Source: CAVSDF01 sp963726715 (GTDB lineage Bacteria; Bacteroidota; Rhodothermia; Rhodothermales; BA12). From it: 64,000 bases of DNA. Below the pieces are notes generated by a model. That model did no database searches and was not told the origin of the DNA. It saw only the letters and a program-made list of their open reading frames with translations. How positions within the stretch are numbered: the stretch's first letter is position 1; each line of letters begins with the position of its first letter. Location of the stretch: NCBI GenBank assembly GCA_963726715.1, contig CAVSDF010000007.1, positions 248,001-312,000 of the forward strand, in the 5' to 3' direction. Below, piece by piece: positions 1-8,354 of the stretch. The translations under genes were made by a program, and so were the position numbers.

Positions 1-271
1 GATGTGTGGACCGATACCTACGGCGCGTTTGCCGTCTTCGGCCTCCGTGCCGCTCTCGATGCACACGGCGACCGTGGCCGTCGCGCTCGCCGGGATTCCC
101 CTCCCCGAACTCGCGCTCGCCATCGGCGCGGGGAGGCTCATCTCCTTCGGCGCCGTCTCGTCGGTCGCGCGCTTCGCCCCCGAGCCGTTCCGGCGCTTCG
201 GCCCCGTTCGGCGCATCCTCGACGCCGCCGCACCGCCTGCGCCGGCGGGTCCGGACGTGCGGCCCGCGTAG
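1..271 (+). CDS. C-terminal fragment of an unrecognised, probably membrane protein
   Basis: The gene enters the window from the left. The last ~70 residues (frame 2, ending ...PAGPDVRPA at 271) contain a hydrophobic stretch, GIPLPELALAIGAGRLISFG, typical of a membrane segment followed by an Arg-rich cytoplasmic tail. The first ~18 residues look more natural in frame 1 (DVWTDTYGAFAVFGLRAA), so a one-base frame disruption near 55-75 is likely. The pattern faintly recalls VTT/SNARE-associated (DedA/YqaA-like) membrane proteins, but too little is present to assign it. It converges on the T9SS protein that ends at 282. Confidence 0.35.
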   Translation, partial: MCGPIPTARLPSSASVPLSMHTATVAVALAGIPLPELALAIGAGRLISFGAVSSVARFAPEPFRRFGPVRRILDAAAPPAPAGPDVRPA

Positions 272-281
272 ACGCCGCCCG

Positions 282-1403
282 TCAGCGCACGACGAGCGTG
301 CGGGAGGTCTCGAAGCGCTCGCCGGTCACGCGCACGACGTAGGCGCCGCGGGCGAGGCTGGGAAGCGCCACGTCCGCCGTGCCCGAGACCGAGGCCTCGT
401 CCGTCCACACCTCGCGCCCGAGCACGTCGTAGACGGCCACGCGGACGGCCTGCTCGGCGGCTTCGATGCGCACGGCGCGGCGTCCGAGGAGCGTCACGCG
501 GTGGCCGCCGGGGGCGGCGATCTCGACCGTCACGGGGGCCGAGCGCGTCGTCGTGCCGTCCACATCGGTCTGGCGCAGGCGGAAGCTGTGGCGCCCGGCG
601 GTGAGGCCGGTCACGTCGGTGGTGTAGTCGGTGCGCTCGCTCGTCGTGCCGCGCCCGGCGATGAACGTCGAGGCATCGGCCCAGTCGCCGCCGCGCTGCT
701 GCTCGACGACGAAGCCGCTGTTGTTCGTCTCGCTCGCCGTCGTCCACGCGAGGCGCGCGCCGGTGCCGCTCGCGGCGGCGGTGAAGGCGACGAGTTCGAC
801 CGGGAGTGCCTGATCGGTGGCAAGCGACGTGTCGTCGAAGATCGCGTCGCAGAAATCGACCGCGTCGGCGACGCAGCGCATCCCCACCTGGAGCCGAGAC
901 GATCCCGCTGGCGCGAGCGCTGTGACCGTGTACTTCGTCCACACGCCGCTCACGGGCGTGAACGTGTTGGTCGTCGTCGCGCCGACCTGAACGTCCGACG
1001 GGTTGAAGAAGGCGAGCGTGAGCGCGATCCTGTCTCCGTTTCCGACCGGACGTGCGCCGTAGGCGGTAAAGGTGACGGTGCGCCCGGCGAGCGCACTGTT
1101 GGCCTGGATGCGCTGCGTGAGCGTGACGCTCTCGCCGGGCTGCCCGCCGCCGTTCAGGAACGCCCGCGCGCCCTCCCGCGCCGCTGGTCCGCCGAAGGCA
1201 TCGCCGTTGCGGCACTCCCACGCGCCCGTCGGCGTGCTCGTCCAGCCGACGGGCGTGCGGTCCGTGGGGTCGATCGGGGTCTCGCAGCCGCCGTTGACGA
1301 GGCCTCCGAGGGGCACCTGCGCCGAGGCGAGCGGAGCAGCGGCGAGGGCAGTGCCCAGAACGGCTGCGAGGGCGATCTGGCGAACGACTGGGGCGAACGG
1401 CAT
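282..1403 (-). CDS. Secreted protein with type IX secretion C-terminal sorting domain
   Basis: This is a 373-residue exported protein. Residues 1-29 form a signal peptide ending ASAQ. Residues ~30-195 resemble a carbohydrate-binding/jelly-roll module: GCETP near the start, then a beta-rich region with three cysteines. From about residue 198 the segment beginning LPVELVAFTA, followed by TASETNNSGFVVEQQ, is the linker/Fn-like module seen ahead of sorting domains in Rhodothermia. The last ~75 residues (VAVYDVLGREVW, LPSLARGAYVVRV) form a Por-type C-terminal domain, the signal for export across the outer membrane by the type IX system. The substrate is not evident. No operon partner is close. Confidence 0.85.
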   Translation of the reverse strand: MPFAPVVRQIALAAVLGTALAAAPLASAQVPLGGLVNGGCETPIDPTDRTPVGWTSTPTGAWECRNGDAFGGPAAREGARAFLNGGGQPGESVTLTQRIQANSALAGRTVTFTAYGARPVGNGDRIALTLAFFNPSDVQVGATTTNTFTPVSGVWTKYTVTALAPAGSSRLQVGMRCVADAVDFCDAIFDDTSLATDQALPVELVAFTAAASGTGARLAWTTASETNNSGFVVEQQRGGDWADASTFIAGRGTTSERTDYTTDVTGLTAGRHSFRLRQTDVDGTTTRSAPVTVEIAAPGGHRVTLLGRRAVRIEAAEQAVRVAVYDVLGREVWTDEASVSGTADVALPSLARGAYVVRVTGERFETSRTLVVR

Positions 1404-1515
1404 GGCACGTAGGAGATGTAATCGCGATAGACCGAAGGTCGGACCGGTTCATCTCCGGCGGAGCGCGTCGCCCAGATTTCCCAACGTGCGCGCCCGGTGC
1501 GTGCTGGGGTCTCGC

Positions 1516-1866
1516 TCAGCCGCGCTCGCGGCGCAGGAGGGCCCGGGCGCGCTCGACCATCGCGTCGCTTTCCGAACGCTCCGTGGCGATGTCGCCGGGC
1601 GCGCCGTCGTCGGGGAGGGAGATCTGCGACTGCCGGACGGCGCTCGTGAGGCGCACCTCGTCTTCGTCCTCCGGATTGTAGATACTGCCGCGCCTGAGCG
1701 ACGCCGTCGCGTGCGAGAGCAGCCCGATGCCCCAGCCGAGGGCGGGCCACTGCGCCCACCACACGCCCGGCGAGGTGAGCAGGTTGATGCCGACCATGAG
1801 CGCCATTCCGGCGACGTACGCCGCGACGTGCCGGTGAAGACCGGGGCGGGAGAAGTCGAGCGTCAT
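1516..1866 (-). CDS. 2TM domain-containing protein
   Basis: This 116-residue protein fits the 2TM domain family (small Bacteroidota membrane proteins). It starts with an amphipathic segment (RPGLHRHVAAYV). Two transmembrane helices follow (about residues 14-33 and 38-55), with the family's WWAQWPALGWGIGLLSHA pattern between and in the second. The ~60-residue tail is charged, cytoplasmic and probably disordered. The start is ATG in a CCGATG context. The function is unknown; in other Bacteroidota the domain occurs alone or fused to LytTR/histidine-kinase proteins. It lies 46 bp downstream of another small membrane protein on the same strand and is probably co-transcribed with it. Confidence 0.75.
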   Translation of the reverse strand: MTLDFSRPGLHRHVAAYVAGMALMVGINLLTSPGVWWAQWPALGWGIGLLSHATASLRRGSIYNPEDEDEVRLTSAVRQSQISLPDDGAPGDIATERSESDAMVERARALLRRERG

Positions 1867-1912
1867 CGGCGTCGGGGATCGGAAGGAAAGGGAACGCCGG
1901 GCGCGGCGGCGC

Positions 1913-2287
1913 TCAGGTGCGGCTCATCGTACGCTCGCGGAGCGCCATCGCGCGGGCGAGCAGCGGATCGATGCCGCTCTCAGGCGCACGCTCAGAGGTC
2001 CACTCGCGCCGGTCGTTCGTCGCCGCAGGCGCCTCGTCGGCATCCTCGAAGGCATCGACGGAATGCACGACGATCGCCGGGTGCCGCTCGCCGATGCGGC
2101 GCGCGACGACGACCGCGATGGCCGCGCCGATGAGGATCGTGCCGAGCGACATGCCCATCGTCGAGGCGACGGCGATGAGGACGACGACGGCAGCCACGAT
2201 GGCGGTGAGGCGGTCGTCGGTGAGGCGGCGGGCGGCGGGGACGTGCGCGCGGATGGTCTCGAACATGGAAGCGGGGGTGTTTGGCAC
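1913..2287 (-). CDS. Small membrane protein of unknown function
   Basis: The protein has 124 residues if it starts at GTG 2287, or 117 from the ATG at 2266, which gives the more usual N-terminus MFETIRAHVP. An amphipathic helix is followed by two closely spaced hydrophobic segments (TAIVAAVVVLIAVASTMGM and LGTILIGAAIAVVVA) and a hydrophilic acidic tail of ~60 residues. I do not recognise a family. Position and topology suggest a partner of the 2TM protein encoded just downstream. Confidence 0.6.
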   Translation of the reverse strand: MPNTPASMFETIRAHVPAARRLTDDRLTAIVAAVVVLIAVASTMGMSLGTILIGAAIAVVVARRIGERHPAIVVHSVDAFEDADEAPAATNDRREWTSERAPESGIDPLLARAMALRERTMSRT

Positions 2288-2394
2288 GCGCTACGGGAGC
2301 GCCGGTCCGCGTGTTGCGCCCGGCTCGCCCGTCCACCTGTTTCCCCTTTCACCCGACACGTGCTGGGCATCCGCTCGGAACGTCCGGCCAGCAA

Positions 2395-2428
2395 AAAGCC
2401 TGTCAGGTCGGGGGACCTGACAGGCTTT
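2395..2428 (-). terminator. Rho-independent terminator of citrate synthase
   Basis: A perfect 14-bp inverted repeat (AAAGCCTGTCAGGT and its complement) encloses a 6-base loop. On the minus strand it is followed by a T-run (complement of AAAAA at 2393-2397). It begins about 25 bp after the citrate synthase stop codon. Confidence 0.85.
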
Positions 2429-2452
2429 GCGTGGAGCGGAGGCGTCGGGGCG

Positions 2453-3646
2453 TCAGCCCCGCTCGGCGATCGGGGTGACGGTGAGGCCGTGGGGACCGGT
2501 GTAGTCGGCGCTCGGGCGGATGAGGCGGTTGGCCTTCCACTGCTCCAGCAGGTGCGCCGTCCAGCCGGTGATGCGCGCGAGGGCGAAGATCGGTGTGTAG
2601 AGGTCGGTGTCGATGCCGAGCATGTAGTAGACGCTCGCCGAGAAGAAGTCGACGTTGGGGTCGATGTTCTTCTCCGCCTTCATCGTGTCCATGATGGCCA
2701 CCGACATCGTGTACCACTTCTTCTGGTCCGGGCGCTCGTTGGCGAGGTCCTCGCTGGTCTCGCGGAGGATGGCCGCGCGCGGGTCGAACGTCTTGTAGAC
2801 GCGGTGGCCAAAGCCCATCACCTTCTCCTTGGCCGCGAGGCGGTCCTTGACCCACGCCTCGGGCGTCTTGCCGGTCTCGTCGAGCTCCATGAGCATCTTC
2901 ATGACCTCGATGTTGGCGCCGCCGTGGAGCGGGCCTTTGAGCGCGCCGATGGCCGCTGCGGTCGAGGAGTAGATGTCGGAGAGCGTCGAGCCGACGACGC
3001 GGGCGGTGAAGGTGCTCGCGTTGAGGCCGTGCTCGGCGTGGAGCGTGAGCGCGGCGTCGAAGATCTTGACGGCGGCCGGGCCCGGCTCGGTGCCGTTGAT
3101 CATGTAGAGGAAGTTGGTCGCCGTCGATCCGTCCTTGAGCGGCGCGACCGGCTCGAGGCCCTTGCGGATGCGGTCGTAGGCCGCAATGATCGTCGGGATC
3201 TGCGCGGTGAGGGCGACGGAGCGGTCGTAGTTGGCCTGCCAGTCGGTCGAGTCGACCTCGTCGGCGAAGAGGCCGAGCGCGGCGACGGCGGTCTGGAGCA
3301 CCGCCATCGGGTTGGCGTCGGCGGGCGCGGTGCGGAGGATCGTGTAGACGCCGTCCGGCAGTTCGCGCGCGGCGGCGAGGGCCTGGTTGAGGTCGTCGAG
3401 TTCGTCCTGCGTGGGCAGGCGCAGGTGCCAGAGCAGGTAGGCGACCTCCTCGAACGTCGTGTTGCGCGCGAGGTCGTCGATGTCGTAGCCGACGTAGATG
3501 AGCTCGCCCTTCTGGCCGTCGATCTCGCAGAGGTCGCTCTCGAGCGCGACGACGCCTTCGAGGCCGCCCAACTTGGTCTTCGGGGGAGCGGTGGCGGCCG
3601 GGGCGGTGGCGGCGGCGCCGTCGGGCGTGGAGGCCGTGTCCTGCAT
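2453..3646 (-). CDS. gltA: Citrate synthase
   Basis: This 397-residue citrate synthase condenses oxaloacetate and acetyl-CoA at the entry of the TCA cycle. Family signatures are present: LLWHLRLPT in the N-terminal part, the catalytic-histidine motif GPLHGGAN, the FGHRVYK motif with its active-site histidine, and SASVYYMLGI in the large domain. The first ~25 residues are an Ala/Pro/Thr-rich extension before TKLGGLEGVVALES. The ATG at 3646 is chosen because upstream in-frame codons are low-complexity. The length fits the compact bacterial/archaeal-type enzymes better than the longer NADH-sensitive form. It stands alone, with a strong terminator after it and a 700-bp gap before it. Confidence 0.93.
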   Translation of the reverse strand: MQDTASTPDGAAATAPAATAPPKTKLGGLEGVVALESDLCEIDGQKGELIYVGYDIDDLARNTTFEEVAYLLWHLRLPTQDELDDLNQALAAARELPDGVYTILRTAPADANPMAVLQTAVAALGLFADEVDSTDWQANYDRSVALTAQIPTIIAAYDRIRKGLEPVAPLKDGSTATNFLYMINGTEPGPAAVKIFDAALTLHAEHGLNASTFTARVVGSTLSDIYSSTAAAIGALKGPLHGGANIEVMKMLMELDETGKTPEAWVKDRLAAKEKVMGFGHRVYKTFDPRAAILRETSEDLANERPDQKKWYTMSVAIMDTMKAEKNIDPNVDFFSASVYYMLGIDTDLYTPIFALARITGWTAHLLEQWKANRLIRPSADYTGPHGLTVTPIAERG

Positions 3647-4349
3647 GGGGATGGGGAATCGAGGGAAAGCGGAGGAGGTGCCGAAGCGCGCCCCCGCATC
3701 GGGAAAAGCGCTATCGATGGCCCAACGCGCCCCTGTTTCGAAGGTGCCGGGCGCCTGTGCCGGACGTGTGAAGCCGCGCCGAATGCCACGTCCGCAGCAT
3801 CCGTTGCGACGATCGCGGTGGTCGTCCGTTCGGGCGGCGAGAGCGCTCCATCCGCGTCCGTGCAACGCAACGACGGCGGCGGTCGTACCTTGCGCCATGC
3901 ACGGTTTCCCAACCGCGCCGCTCGGGGATACGCCCGGCGGGAGTCTTTTCCGCCGAACGTCCGTGCGGCGAGGGCCGTGCCCCGCTTGTGTGCCGCGCCG
4001 ACGCGCCCGGAGAGATCGTCTTCTGAGAGCCGGTCTTTCCTCTGCGTGCCCGCGTGGCGATTGTGGCCGCCGCCTGTGGTGGCCTGTGCTCCGTGACGGT
4101 CTCCTCCTGCGGCCTCCCGTCGGCCCGCGCCTCGGCGCGCGCTCTCGGAGGTCCGCCCTCCTCTCTCCTTCGGCGGCGCCTCGCGCGCCCGCATCCCGCC
4201 TCGCCGTTGCGCGACGCGGCGTGTCTGCCGAGCCGTCTCCCCCGCGTCGATGCGGCCGGGAGCGCGCTCCGGCCACGCTGCGCGCAGAGCCCGAGGCGCG
4301 CGGACGGTACCTGCGCCGCCCCCTCGCCGCGCCCTCACGGGCGCCACCC
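3647..4349. other. Long non-coding interval between gltA and the RNase G/E gene
   Basis: About 700 bp lie between the divergent gltA and RNase genes. Open frames here have Arg/Pro-rich, unstructured translations with no family resemblance, so I see no gene. A TACCTTGC promoter-like box at 3886-3893 would give the RNase a leader of roughly 450 nt. The stretch 4030-4330 is pyrimidine- and G-rich without an obvious single hairpin. Confidence 0.5.
3886..3893 (+). promoter_or_regulatory. Candidate -7 element upstream of the RNase G/E gene
   Basis: TACCTTGC matches the recurring TAnnTT(T/C/G) element of this window and the Bacteroidota -7 consensus TAnnTTTG. No clear -33 TTTG is seen. It implies a leader of ~450 nt. 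Confidence 0.35.
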
Positions 4350-6671
4350 ATGGCTTCCAAGGAAATCATCGTCAACGCGCGTCGTGACCTGACCCGCATC
4401 GCCCTCCTCGAAGACGGACAGCTCGTCGAGTTCCACCTCGAAACACCCGAGCACGAGCGCACGATCGGCAACGTCTATCTGGGCAAGATCAAGAAGGTCA
4501 TGCCCAACATCCGGGCGGCCTTCGTCGATGTGGGCTTGAAGCAGGACTCGTTCCTGCACTTCTCCGACCTCACCGACAACCTCCCGCAGCAGCTCGCCTT
4601 CCTCGAAGACGAGCGCCCCGAAGTCGGGCGGCGCCACTTCCGCGCCGACGTGCGCGTGGCGCGGAGCACCAAGCGCCGCCGCGCCCGCGTGCGCCGCACC
4701 GGCGTGAGCGTCTCGGGCGAATCCGCCCGCCGCGACGCCGTCGCGCGGTGGCTCGACAACCGCCACCGCCCGCGCCGCCCGGCGCCGAAGCCGCGCCGCG
4801 AGGTCCGCCGGATCGAGCGCCGCAACCGCCTCGAAGACTACCTGCAGCAGGGGCAGAAGGTGCTCGCGAAGATCATCAAGGAGCCGATCTCGCACAAGGG
4901 ATCGCGCGTCTCGACCGACATCTCGCTCGCCGGGCGCTTCCTCGTGCTCGTGCCGCTCGCCGACTACATCGCCGTCTCCAAGAAGATCGGCAGCTTCCGC
5001 GAGAAGCGGCGCCTGCGCGCCCTCGCCCGCTCGCTCGTGCCCGAGGGCTTCGGCGTCATCGTGCGCACGCAGGCGTCGGGCAAGAGCGCCCGCACGCTCC
5101 ACACCGACCTGAGCCTGCTCGTCGACAAGTGGCGCAAGCTCGAAGCGCAGCTCGCGCGCAGCACCCGCCCGCCCGCGCTCCTCTTCGAGGACGTCAACAT
5201 GGTCTCGTCGGTCGTGCGCGACCTGTTCACCGACGATTTCGAGCGCATCCTCGTCGACGATCCGCGGCTGTTCCGGCAGATCAAGGGCTACGTGCAGGCC
5301 GTCGCGCCCGACATGGCCGACCGCGTGCGCCTCCACGTCGGCGACCGGCAGATCTTCGACGCCGTCGGCATCGAGCGCGATGTGCGCGCGGCCTACGAGA
5401 CGCGCGTGCAGCTTCCCTCGGGCGGCTACCTGTTCATCGAGCGGACGGAGGCGATGCACGTCGTCGACGTCAACTCGGGGCGTGCGGGCCGCGGCCTGAG
5501 CCAGGAGGAGAACGCCCTTCGCGTCAACGTCGAGGCGGCGCGCGCCATCGCGCGGCAGCTTCGGCTGCGCGACCTCGGCGGCATCATCTGCATCGACTTC
5601 ATCGACCTCCGCGACGACAAGAACCGGCGGAAGGTGACCGACGAGATGAAGCGCGAGTTCAAGAACGACCGCGCCGTGACGAAGCTGCTGCCGATGTCGG
5701 ACTTCGGCGTCGTGCAGATCACGCGGCAGCGCCTGCGCCCGTCGTTCACCCACAGCGAGCGCCCCGACGAGACCCCGGCCGGCTGGGACCTCCCCGCCGC
5801 GCCGCCCGCCCCCGGCGCCTCGCCCATCGGATCGCCCGTACTGGACGACTACGAGGCCGCCTACGCCGACGCGAACGGCACCAGAAATGCCGACGTCCGC
5901 AGCATCGAGACGCGCGGCGACGACCGTGGATCAGACGACCGGGGCCGCAACACCGAGATGCGTGGCGACGAGCGCGCCCCGCGCGACGAGCGTCCCGGCG
6001 ATGACCGTCGTCGCGGTGGACGTGGCAACCGCGACGAGCGAGGCCCGCGTGACGAGCGCCGCGACGAGCGAGGCCGCGACGACGACCGCCGCAGCGCCGA
6101 AACGCGTGGCGACGACCGCGCCCGCGACGAGCGAGGCCACGACGACTCGAACGGACGTGACGAGCGTCGGGACGAGCGCGCGCCCCGCGCCGAGCGCCGC
6201 GACGACCGCGCCCGCGAGGACCGGGCACCGCGTGACGACCGCCGCGACGACCGCGCCCGCGACGACGCCAACGGACGCGAGGACCGCGCCCCCCGTGAGG
6301 ACCGCGCCCCCCGCGCCGAGCGCCGGGATGAACGTCGTGACGACCGGGCACCGCGCGAGGATCGCGAGTCGCGCGACGAGCGCCGGACGCGCCGCGACGA
6401 CCCCGACGCCTTCGTCGCCCGCATCGAGGCGTGGCTCGCCGAGCGCCACGGCGCAGGCGCGCTGCGGTCGGTGTGCCTGCGCGTCCACCCCTTCGCCGCC
6501 GCCTACCTGACCGCCGTCTTCCCCGCCCACCCGGTGCGGTGGAGCCTGCGCTTCGGCGCGGGCGTGCGGATGGAGCACGACGCCGCCCTCGGCCCGTTCG
6601 CCTTCCGCATCCACGACGACGCGACCGGCGAAGAGCTCACCCGCCCGCCGTCGGCGATGGCGAGCGCCTGA
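4350..6671 (+). CDS. Ribonuclease G/E family endoribonuclease with Arg/Asp-rich insert
   Basis: This 773-residue enzyme belongs to the RNase G/E family, endonucleases that start mRNA decay and process rRNA. The N-terminus (MASKEIIVNARRDLTRIALL) and GNVYLGKIKKVMPNIRAAFVDVG form the first part of the S1-like domain. A ~70-residue basic loop (residues ~88-160) interrupts that domain, which resumes at QKVLAKIIKEPISHKG. The catalytic DNase I-like part has YLFIERTEAMHVVDVNSG and GGIICIDFIDL, with the metal-binding aspartates. From residue ~510 to 685 comes a disordered tract of Arg/Asp/Glu repeats. A compact ~85-residue domain (FVARIEAWLAERHG onward) closes the protein. The high G+C third codon positions run through the basic loop, so it is real coding sequence. 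A four-base gap leads into the next gene. Confidence 0.88.
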   Translation: MASKEIIVNARRDLTRIALLEDGQLVEFHLETPEHERTIGNVYLGKIKKVMPNIRAAFVDVGLKQDSFLHFSDLTDNLPQQLAFLEDERPEVGRRHFRADVRVARSTKRRRARVRRTGVSVSGESARRDAVARWLDNRHRPRRPAPKPRREVRRIERRNRLEDYLQQGQKVLAKIIKEPISHKGSRVSTDISLAGRFLVLVPLADYIAVSKKIGSFREKRRLRALARSLVPEGFGVIVRTQASGKSARTLHTDLSLLVDKWRKLEAQLARSTRPPALLFEDVNMVSSVVRDLFTDDFERILVDDPRLFRQIKGYVQAVAPDMADRVRLHVGDRQIFDAVGIERDVRAAYETRVQLPSGGYLFIERTEAMHVVDVNSGRAGRGLSQEENALRVNVEAARAIARQLRLRDLGGIICIDFIDLRDDKNRRKVTDEMKREFKNDRAVTKLLPMSDFGVVQITRQRLRPSFTHSERPDETPAGWDLPAAPPAPGASPIGSPVLDDYEAAYADANGTRNADVRSIETRGDDRGSDDRGRNTEMRGDERAPRDERPGDDRRRGGRGNRDERGPRDERRDERGRDDDRRSAETRGDDRARDERGHDDSNGRDERRDERAPRAERRDDRAREDRAPRDDRRDDRARDDANGREDRAPREDRAPRAERRDERRDDRAPREDRESRDERRTRRDDPDAFVARIEAWLAERHGAGALRSVCLRVHPFAAAYLTAVFPAHPVRWSLRFGAGVRMEHDAALGPFAFRIHDDATGEELTRPPSAMASA

Positions 6672-6675
6672 GCCG

Positions 6676-6978
6676 GTGACGCCCGAGGCGCTCGTGCGCG
6701 AACTCGACCGCCTCGCGCGGGCCGTCGGCCTGACCGTGCGGACCGAGCGCGGACGCTTCCGCGGCGGCCCGTGCCGCCTCGAAGACCGGCGCGTCGTCGT
6801 GCTCAACCGCGTCCACCCGCCCGAGATCAACGCCGCCCTCCTCGCCGACGCCCTCGCGTCCGAGAACCTCGACGGCCTCTTCGTCCCCCCCGCCCTCCGC
6901 CGCGCCCTCGACGACGCCCGCGCCCGCCGCACCGCGTCGCCGGATGATGCGGTTGGGGAGGGGGATGCGCCGGGGTGA
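6676..6978 (+). CDS. Conserved small protein of unknown function
   Basis: The 100-residue product starts at GTG, four bases after the RNase G/E stop, so the two genes are probably co-translated. The core (GRFRGGPCRLEDRRVVVLNRVHPPEINAALLADAL) resembles a small uncharacterised protein family widespread in Bacteroidota, whose shared pattern is a GG-C-L turn, a strand ending VVNK/VLNR, and a helix running to ALA. There is no membrane segment or catalytic motif. Linkage with the RNase hints at an RNA-related role, but that is inference only. Confidence 0.6.
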   Translation: MTPEALVRELDRLARAVGLTVRTERGRFRGGPCRLEDRRVVVLNRVHPPEINAALLADALASENLDGLFVPPALRRALDDARARRTASPDDAVGEGDAPG

Positions 6979-7073
6979 TGAACGGCGGGAATGGGCGTGC
7001 GGATCATGGCGCGCCGCTGGATCGCGGCGGTGCCTCGGGCGGTTGGCGGTGGACTGACTGCCGACGACCTGCG

Positions 7074-7854
7074 ATGCGCCTCACCTTCCTCGGCACCGGC
7101 ACCTCGACGGGCGTTCCGGTGATCGGCTGCGCCTGCGACGTGTGCCGCTCCTCTGATCCGCGCGACCGGCGCCTGCGCACGAGCGCTCTCGTGGAAGCCG
7201 ACGGCCTCACGGCAGTCTTCGACACCGGACCGGACTTCCGCACGCAGGCCCTCCGCGCGGGGATGACGCGCCTCGACGCCGCGCTCTTCACGCACCACCA
7301 CTTCGACCACGTCGCCGGGCTCGACGACGTGCGGCCGTTCTCTACGACGCCCGCGCGCCGATCCCCTGCCACGCCGACGCGGCAGACGGCGGCGCACCTG
7401 CGGCGCCTCTACCCGTACGCGTGGGGCGGCTCGGCGTACCCCGGCGTGCCGGTGCTCGATTTGCAGATTGTGGATCGGACCGTTCGAGGTGGCGAGCCGC
7501 TACGGCGCCGACGCGCGGATGGCCGTCACGCCCGTCCCCGTCTTCCACGGCGCCGCGCCGATCCTCGGCTACCGCATCGGCGGCCTCGCGTACCTGACCG
7601 ACGTGAGCGCCATCCCGGCGGAATCGCGCGCGCTCCTCCACGGCCTCGACGTGCTGGTGCTCGACGCCCTCCGCCACGCGCCCCACCCGACGCATCTGTC
7701 CATCGGCGAGGCGACGGCCCTCGCGCTCGACATCGGCGCCCGCGCGACGTACTTCGTCCACATGACGCACACCGTGCCGCACGCTGCGACCACGGCTACG
7801 CTGCCCGGCGGCATCTCGCTCGCCTACGACGGCCTCGTGGTGGAGGTCGCCTGA
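7074..7854 (+). CDS. MBL-fold metallo-hydrolase (frame-disrupted)
   Basis: This is a metallo-beta-lactamase-fold hydrolase of the PhnP/YycJ-like type, ~260 residues when repaired. It begins MRLTFLGTGTSTGVPVIGC followed by CDVC, the usual start of this subgroup. The metal motif is seen in THHHFDHVAGLDD (HxHxDH). In the distal half, PVFHGAAPILGYRIGG, LTDVSAIP, LVLDALRH and YFVHMTH fit the family's remaining ligands. The reading frame must change at about 7340 and 7385, where YDARAPIPCHADA appears in another frame, and again near 7473. Conserved sequence on both sides of each break suggests sequence error rather than a dead gene. Confidence 0.75.
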
Positions 7855-7880
7855 CGGCGCGCACCGCCGCGCCGCGCCCC

Positions 7881-7888
7881 TACCTTCC
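7881..7888 (+). promoter_or_regulatory. Candidate -7 element upstream of aroQ
   Basis: TACCTTCC, 22 bp before the aroQ ATG, matches the recurrent promoter-like box of the window. Confidence 0.35.
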
Positions 7889-7910
7889 CGGCGTGCCTGC
7901 CCCGACCCGA

Positions 7911-8354
7911 ATGCGCCTGCTCGTCCTCAACGGCCCCAACCTGAACCTGCTCGGCACCCGCGAGCCGGACGTCTACGGCGGCGGCACGCTCGCCGACCTC
8001 GAAGCCGAGGTGCGCGCCGCGCTTCCCGATGTCGCGTTCACGTTCGCGCAGTCGAACCACGAGGGCGTGCTCCTCGACCACGTCCACGCCGCCCTCACCG
8101 ACGGCACCGACGGGCTCGTCGTCAACTTCGGGGCGCTCTCGCACACGTCCATCGCGCTCCGCGACGCGCTCGCGGCGGTGCGGCCACTGCCGGCAGTCGA
8201 GGTGCACATCTCCAACGTCCACGCGCGCGAGGCTTTCCGCCACACGCTGCTGACCGCCGGGGCCTGCGTCGGCGTCGTCTCTGGCCTCGGACGCGCGGGC
8301 TACGCGCTCGCCGCGCGTTTTCTCGCCGACCACATCGCGGCAGCAGGCCGATGA
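7911..8354 (+). CDS. aroQ: Type II 3-dehydroquinate dehydratase
   Basis: This 147-residue enzyme makes 3-dehydroshikimate from 3-dehydroquinate in the shikimate pathway. The N-terminal LVLNGPNLNLLGTREPDVYG holds the catalytic Arg and Tyr loop. QSNHEG, the substrate loop NFGALSHTS (usually NPGAYTHTS) and the strand VEVHISNVHAREAFR with the catalytic His are all present. ATG at 7911 is preferred over a GTG six codons upstream because it gives the family's standard start. It overlaps the next gene by four bases (ATGA), implying translational coupling. Confidence 0.93.
   Translation: MRLLVLNGPNLNLLGTREPDVYGGGTLADLEAEVRAALPDVAFTFAQSNHEGVLLDHVHAALTDGTDGLVVNFGALSHTSIALRDALAAVRPLPAVEVHISNVHAREAFRHTLLTAGACVGVVSGLGRAGYALAARFLADHIAAAGR

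Noticed and set aside
3498..4349. N-terminal extension of the RNase G/E by ~280 codons
   Set aside because: The upstream translation is Arg/Pro-rich without family similarity and overlaps gltA, while MASKEIIVNARRDLTRIAL at 4350 is the normal family start.
5880..6400. Arg/Asp repeats of the RNase as a DNA tandem repeat or CRISPR-like array
   Set aside because: Units are irregular in length and in frame, no spacer/repeat structure exists, and they encode a continuous low-complexity protein tract.
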